Made by a program: the position numbers and the translations under genes. Under the pieces are notes generated by a model that saw only the letters and a program-made list of their open reading frames with translations, was not told the origin of the DNA and made no database searches. 64,000 nucleotides of DNA from Tetmemena sp. SeJ-2015 (taxonomy: Eukaryota > Ciliophora > Spirotrichea > Sporadotrichida > Oxytrichidae): NCBI GenBank assembly GCA_027382625.1, contig JAJKFJ010022172.1, positions 124,001 through 188,000 on the forward strand, in the 5' to 3' direction. This document shows, one piece after another, positions 57,843 to 64,000 of this stretch. The stretch's first letter is position 1; each line of letters starts with the position of its first letter.

Positions 57843-60658
57843 ATGATTAATCAATCTGATTAGAAAATAATCGAGCTTGAAAGTGGGAAACAAAATTTGG
57901 GAGCAGCAGCTATCGGAGACTCATTTGAAGTCATTCTTATTTATCATATTGAATGAAGAAAAAAATATGCATACTTATTGTGCAAGCGATACTTTATTCC
58001 ATGTTACTCATTCTAGCTTTTGCAAGGTAAAATCTTATTCTCTAATAAACTAATTTAAGAATTTACCGAGCTATTCTCCTAGTTTAGGACTTAAATTTAG
58101 ATTTATGAAATTAATAATGGCAATAAGTTGAAAGGGCGTAGTAGTAGATGGTTCTATTTTGTGATACTCTCTGAAATTGCAATAGACACTCTTCTGTTTT
58201 GGATTTTCTCCTGCGCTTCCTCTATACCTGACGTTACCAAGTCAGTATCAAATAAATTTTCCTGAAGGAATCCTGCAATCTCAATCTCTTATCTTAACTA
58301 TGTAGAATTTTTGTGAGCTTGATTCCAGGGGTACTGATGCTCATGACTTATTTCATAATGTTCATTCTGGTCTACAAAGCTCTAGTTCAGAGCAGAACCC
58401 CCACTTCGGATTCCTTCAAAAATCAAAGGAGTAACCTATTAAAACTAATTCAATTTTAGAAAAGGAGAGGATCAAAAAGATTAATTTATAAGTCATCATC
58501 ATCATCATGTTTTTAAGTTTAAACAAGATACTGTTCGTTTTAAGCAGTTTGCTGATATTGAGTCTGGTAACGGTGAATATACTTCTTTTATTTTTAAGTT
58601 TGAGAACTTTTATCTAAAAGGTTTATCTCTCTGTGCATTGTGTCACTGATTGGCGGAATAAATGACGTGTACAAGTTGTTCCTGCTAAACTATTACTGCA
58701 CTTGGATAGTGATTATACTTTGGTGCTCGTTGGTAATGATCTACATCTATCTTTCCCAATCAGGCAGCCCTTATTCCTCAGAGGCTCATGAGAAAGATCT
58801 TCGTTACCTTGGATTGATATTCCTCTTCCAGAGTTTAGCTTATAGATTTCATTGTTAATATTTATGATGTATATAGCCTTTCTGGAAAAATAGGATTCGC
58901 TTTAGCAGGATCTAAGGATGATGAAACTAAAGAAATCACAGTCCCAATTCTAATTTCACTAGTCGCTCTCAACATAAACCTAAAAGTGGTTAATTTTATA
59001 TTAAGTTAATAAAAAAAAATGAAGTTCAGTGGGTTTAATGTCTGACATTATCCCCTTCTTGCCAACACTAGAGATTAAATTTATGAAAATAGTGGAGTAG
59101 GTCTTTGAAAGTAATTATTCAAGCATGCCTATGAATCTGATCTAAAGTGGAGGCGATGAGGAAAACAGAGAAGGCTTGTTATTCAATATCAATGATATAA
59201 ACAAAAGGCAGATAAATCAACTTCTATTTTAAAATGTATTTAGCCATTCTAATTTTGTAATTAGTTTAGTGAAAGAGTCAGAGCAATCTTAGGAATAATC
59301 TTCTTCTTCTTATGACTTTTCTAAGCGAGGCTTAAACAATTAACTTCTGGACAACTTATTCCTTCAAATTGCATCTTCCCCAGAAATATAGTAAGAAATG
59401 CAGATAAGTGTAGATAGAGAAGATGCAGAGTGGCCACTATCTGATGCAGCCAAGGAGGGCTTTAATGGAACTAAATTCCTTCTCATAGATTAGAGAGTCT
59501 TCAAAATATACTACCAGATTTAGCAAGTCTCAGACATCAAAAATTAAAAGGAAAGGATAAGAACCAGCTTGGAGGTTATTAACAAATCCCTTAATTCATA
59601 ATTTATTGAAGGTTAATTTAATCTTCCAATACCAAAAAGGATTTTGCTTTTAAATAACTTTCCTTATTCTTTAATTTAATGCTCTGTTGTAATCGTTCTA
59701 ATCTAATCCCAACGAGAAGAGTCAGAGAAGAAGGCTTGGCCAAATCTTTAGGGCCACTCTTATGAAAAGAGAAGTAGTCTGCAGAGTCATAGAATTCGAC
59801 AGAATAACAAACTATGTCCTTGAAGATTACTTCCACTAACTTTCAATTCTGCTAGCTATTCAAATATATCCATCATCATTACTTCTTCTAATCAATTTTA
59901 AAATGGGAAGCAGAGTTGCTAATACTCTAGCTTACCATTGCGAAAATGATAGGCTTTTGATATTCCAGCCAGAGTATAAATCCTTGTACGACCTTTTATA
60001 CAACATTCAATGCAAGAGCTTAAAAGCACAATTAGGGCCGAAATAGAAGCTAAGCTTTTGCCTTTAAACAGCAAAGATATTGTACTCTTTCCACTCTTTC
60101 AATCCTCCAATTTGCCATGGCCACCTTACTTCTCATAACATATACATAGAGTTTCCCTCATCTAACCTTAGCTAGGATTCTTTGAAGGAGTCTTCTGTAA
60201 GAATAGCAGACTAGAACTCCTGCCGCTACTTAAATATGCCAATACTTTCTATCATTATCGATCCACAAGCGTTTGGAGCTCCCCTGAGTAACTTAAGTAG
60301 AATAAAAAAGTTGTGGATCCAACTCCAGCCATGGATGTATATGCTTTTGGGATGCTAATGTGGGAACTGTGGCACGAAACTGTACCCTTCGATAATGACA
60401 TCAAGCTATGTGAAAAGTATGTTTTAGCTGAGGACTCAAGGCCTCTCATTCAAACTTAGATAAGCCGCCATAATTCCTTATCAATCAATAATGAATCTCA
60501 AGCACCCAACTGGTTCTGAATTATGCGATGAGGATCTTGCAAGACTCATCAGACTTTTTTTAATTTTTAGACAGTGCTGGCAATCAAACCCAGATCTCAG
60601 ACCAAACTTTGAAAAAATATGCTACTCTCTTCAAAGCATTGTAGATAGATTATCATGA
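57843..60658 (+). CDS. multi-TM (about seven) receptor with cytoplasmic pseudokinase, paralogue B
   Basis: ATG 57843 (MINQSDQKIIELESGKQ) leads to TM1 (ILIVQAILYSMLLILAFA), TM2 (WFYFVILSEIAIDTLLFWIF), TM3 (LIPGVLMLMTYFIMFILVYK), then further helices near 58500, 58640-58750, 58805 and 58950, a ~200-residue Gln/Ser-rich linker, and the kinase-like domain from about 59740 (VVCRVIEFDRITNYVLEDY). Stop TGA 60656-60658. The kinase has HGHLTSHN for HRDxxxxN and lacks DFG; the beta3 Lys position appears to be Arg. This resembles the kinase-homology domains of receptor guanylyl cyclases, so a scaffold or regulatory role is likely. IESs at 57936-57979 and 60551-60572 fit exactly. One-nt shifts near 60212 and 60508. 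Confidence 0.8.
57936..57979 (+). other. IES, 38 bp, pointer CTTATT
   Basis: Excision gives GDSFEVILIVQAILYSMLL in frame, matching DSFKVGIVILGIIYTLL of paralogue C. Confidence 0.88.
60551..60572 (+). other. very short IES, 18 bp, pointer AGAC
   Basis: AGAC flanks a near-pure T/A insert. Excision gives LARLIRQCWQSNPDLRPNF in frame, as in paralogues A and C. Confidence 0.85.
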
Positions 60659-60680
60659 GAGTAATTAATTAATCTTGATT

Positions 60681-63600
60681 ATGAAAGTTTATTGTGAAAA
60701 GCTTATTTTTGTGCTTCTATTTACTCATACTTGTCTGCTAATATTTGATCTTAACATTAAAAAGGATTAGTAGCTTGGATAGATAAGAATGTTGCTGATT
60801 AAATATTATTGATAAAATATCATAATCCTTCTTTAATGAGAAATTTAGCACTCTTTAAAAATATTATCCTGCAAATAGGCGAGCTGGATGATACCAATCA
60901 ATCCACTTTGCCAAAAGCAGGAGATGATGATAGCTATGATTCATTCAAAGTAGGAATAGTGATACTTGGCATCATATACACGCTTCTTTTTCTTTTTGCG
61001 ACGTTCAGGTATGAGGATATAATTATGTGTTTATTAAGCTTTTAGAACTATCAAAGCCAAATATAATTATAAATTTAAGAGTTATCATTTTTAAATTGAG
61101 CAATCGATATATGAAGGCCTTTTATGGAATAATATGCTGCGAAATCGCACTCAACGCCTGTCTCTTTTGGATCTTACTCGGCTTTCCCGATCTCCCAGAC
61201 AAGTCTAGGTAAGTGAATTTACAAACTAGGACTATGGCCTTTAATACTGTCAACTTAGGGCTCTGCTGACTTTGATACCTGGAGTTATTATCATAATTTC
61301 TTACTACATGTTGTTCGTGCTGGTCTTTAAAGAGATTCTTGATTCTAGAGTGCCCACTTCTACTTCTTATAGAAGAAAAATCGGTAATTCTTTTCAAGCT
61401 TTATATCTTTAACTTTAATAGACAAGAGCAAAGCCAACCGAATATTTTCCTAATATAATCTTCTATTTCCCTTAATCTTGTTTGGACTGAGTTCTTTTCT
61501 GATTTGCAGCATCTAGCTTTTGAACATAGCGTTTGTGATAATTTCATTGGTGGGGGATGAAGACGACTACAAGGACTTCCTGTCAATATTCTACATAAGT
61601 TGGATAGTGCTGATCGTGTGGTTCCTGGTGACTCTGATCGTGCTCTATTTCAGACAGTCAGGGAGTCCCTTCAAATCTGAGCAGGCGCGATCAAACTTGC
61701 GATACATCTGCTTCGTGTTTGGACTGTGGACTTTGGCTTTCGTAGTCAAGGTAATCTTCGCCATCATAGGCAAGTTTACTGCGCAATCTGAGAACAGTGA
61801 CATCTCACTCAAGGAAGCTATCTTCCTCATCATCATCAACATATACTTTAAAGAAATAGATGCAATAATATTATCTCAGATGCAAAGTAGATAAGTTTAG
61901 TGTCAGATGTGGTGCCACTTATTCCCATCCTGGAAATTAAGTTCATAGAAATCTTCAAGAAGTCTCACAGCAAGACTAAGGGGCTACCACTCTTCTCCTC
62001 TGCTATAGAGCAACAACAGACCTCACCTCTTATATCTTCTCAAACACCAGCAGGACTAAACGATGACCGCACACGCCTAAGCTTCGATGTGAATGAGCAT
62101 AGCTAAATTGCCATCAAATGATAAATTCAAAAGAAAGGGATTATTTATTTTCATCTTAACTCAGCAGCAATCTTCAGTGTAGACGAGAGAGCAAAGACTA
62201 GAAAACAACGGTACTCAATCAGTAATTGACTAGCTCTACAACAGAATTTCAAGCCCTCAGTTGAGCGGGGGTGCCTTATCTAAGGGAGATAACTCTACTA
62301 GCTAGAGGAGGGAGACTCAAGAGTTTCTACTCCTGGAGCCGAAACTTCTCAAAGCAAACATCCATATTAAGTAGATAGCAAGCTTGGCCGAGGAAAGATA
62401 GGACATTGAGACCAAGTTGCTACTTATAGTTAAGTGAAAATTACATCCTATTCATTTAATAGAGTAAGTAGAAGTTGTAGTATTAAATATAAATAAATAA
62501 AATGGCTAGGTGACTCTCAAAAGATACGAAATTGATCACATTCTTTCTGAATGGTAAGTAGAAGAAACATTAACCTGAGAGGGAAGAAGTAATTTGATGA
62601 TTGATGTTTGTGCGTCTTAGAAGGTACCAACTTCTCAATGATGTTATTTTCATCACCCATAGAATCTGAAACTTCAAACTCCACTTTATGCATTCATCTT
62701 TGTTATCTTTTCAATGTTTTCATCATGCTTATGTTTAATCTAGAGTGACTTCTTGCATCAGAGATGAGAATTTTATAACACTTAAAATGTAACAATAGAG
62801 CAATAAATTATGAAGGACTGCATTTCATTAATTTTAAAACCAAATGGCACATCAATCTTCACTTCTAATACAAATATATATTTGAATCATAAGTCCAAGA
62901 ACTTCCAAACTTTGGAGCTTTTCACCAGTTCATGGTGTGGTGCCTCAAAGGAAAAGAAGCACAGACTTGGAGTGTTTTACAAGGCCTCACTCAAACAAAA
63001 GATTGTAGTTTGTAGAGTCGTCGAATTTGCAAGAATGACTAACTACATCCTTGAGGATTATTTCAATGAGCTTGCAATCCTCGAAGCTATTAAGATGAAT
63101 ATTACAGTTATTAAGATTTTTTTCGATGAGATCTTTTATCGTACCAACTCTAGGTTACTTTATCAAAGAATCTTAGATTATGATTTTCCAGCCTCAACTA
63201 GTGTCTCTATTTGATATACTATACTGTGGGTCAAAGGAAGATTTGAAGAAGCAACTCTCATCGAATATGAAATACAGGATCTGTCTGGACATAGCTAAGA
63301 TTATATACTCATTCCATTCTTTTATCCCACCAATATGCCATGGCCACTTAACCTCCCATAACATCTTCTTTGACTTTTCATCGCAGGAACCTAACTCCCT
63401 AAGAAAGGCAAAAATTAGGATAGGAGATTTGGAGCTCCAACCTTTGCTGAAGTATGCAAATACCTTCTACAAATATAGAGCTGCTAGCGTTTGGAGTGCC
63501 CCTGAGCAGCTTAGTCAAGCAAAGAAATGGGTGGAACCTTCTCCAGAGATGGACACTTACTCGTTTGGTATGCTAATGTGGGAACTATGGCATGAGACTA

Positions 63601-63860
63601 TCCCCTTCGATAGTGACCTTAAACTTTGTGAGAAGTACGTTCTGAATGAAGACTCAAGGCCAATGATTCTCACATAGAAGAGTTTAGCTGAGTCACAAGA
63701 CAGTTACTAAGGAGCAGTTGGGTCTCAATTAAGTGCAAAATATTGTGATGAGGAAATGGCAAAGCTCATCAGACTCTGCTGGTAAGCCAACCCTGACAAC
63801 AGACCAAATTTCAAGTAAATATGCTTCGCCCTTTCTCAAGGGTCAGCTCCTTAGTCATGA
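60681..63860 (+). CDS. multi-TM (about seven) receptor with cytoplasmic pseudokinase, paralogue C
   Basis: ATG 60681 lies 22 bp after the stop of paralogue B and starts a signal-peptide-like leader (VYCEKLIFVLLFTHTCLLIF). A short extracellular part precedes TM1 (VGIVILGIIYTLLFLFATF), TM2 (FYGIICCEIALNACLFWILL), TM3 (LIPGVIIIISYYMLFVLVFK) and more helices to about 61850. A Ser/Gln-rich linker follows, then the kinase-like domain: KIVVCRVVEFARMTNYILED, YFNELAILEAIK, HGHLTSHNIFFDF, IGDLELQPLLKYANTFYKY, SVWSAPEQL, DTYSFGMLMWELWHETIPF, CWQANPDNRPNFKQI. Stop TGA 63858-63860. The HRD and DFG residues are lost. GT-AG introns occur near 61010-61043 and 61209. A 14-bp IES sits at 60801-60820. One-nt shift near 63150. 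Confidence 0.82.
60801..60820 (+). other. very short IES, 14 bp, pointer AAATAT
   Basis: AAATAT repeats at a 14-bp distance. Excision joins RMLLIKY to HNPSLMRNLALF in frame and removes a TGA. Confidence 0.75.
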
Positions 63861-64000
63861 AGAGAGTAGGTATTAAGCAAACTTCTCTTAAGTTACATTT
63901 GGAAAGTTTTGAACATACGAGTAAAACTATTTATCTAATTTGCTTTCTTAATTTATTGATTTGGTAATAGATAGAACTATAAATTATTGACTCGCTGAAA

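Overview
This window reads as germline (micronuclear) DNA of a ciliate, most likely a spirotrich of the hypotrich group such as Oxytricha, Stylonychia or relatives. Three things show this. First, TAA and TAG are read as glutamine and TGA is the only working stop: at nearly every locus a standard-code frame breaks at TAA/TAG, but reading them as Gln gives recognisable proteins ending in TGA. Second, many genes are cut by short AT-rich inserts bounded by direct repeats of 3 to 9 bp ('pointers'). Removing one repeat copy plus the insert restores an exact, in-frame match to a known family (calpain, SLC35F, KAP3, MT-A70, protein kinases, multi-TM receptors). These are internal eliminated sequences (IESs) between macronucleus-destined segments (MDSs). 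Third, ordinary GT-AG introns of about 29 to 226 nt also occur. I saw no telomeric C4A4/G4T4 arrays. Every gene I could join is in linear order; I could not prove scrambling.

Layout. 1-14.6 kb: end of a Q/N-rich protein (+), a low-complexity protein (-), an IES-free Ser/Thr kinase (-), an uncertain small gene (+), a PAF-acetylhydrolase-like protein lacking its nucleophile serine (+), an unknown secreted-type protein, a DHHC palmitoyltransferase and a damaged kinase (all -). 14.7-19.2 kb: a small protein (+), a two-domain rhodanese, a charged protein and an MT-A70 protein with a dead catalytic motif (-). 20.1-34.7 kb: a P4-ATPase flippase (+), a SEN54-like tRNA endonuclease subunit (-), a ubiquitin-specific protease (+) and a multi-TM, tetraspanin-like protein (+). 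34.8-42.7 kb: the kinesin-II subunit KAP3 and two tandem TPR paralogues (-). 43.4-49.9 kb: a secreted calpain-like protease with ten strongly supported or probable IESs (plus one further candidate), an SLC35F transporter and an N-myristoylation-type protein (+). 50.1-52.0 kb: a small membrane ORF (+) and an unknown coiled-coil gene (-). 52.3-57.0 kb: a large near-identical inverted repeat with no intact gene. 57.1-63.9 kb: three paralogues of a multi-TM receptor with a cytoplasmic pseudokinase; the first is only an orphan kinase C-lobe beside the inverted repeat.

Genes are packed very tightly (intergenic gaps of 5 to 35 bp at several places). Many loci carry isolated 1-nt frame changes, mostly in homopolymers, which look like consensus errors rather than biology. 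Coordinates of genes below span IESs and introns. The germline assignment, IESs and family calls come from reading the sequence by eye; no database search or read mapping was possible.
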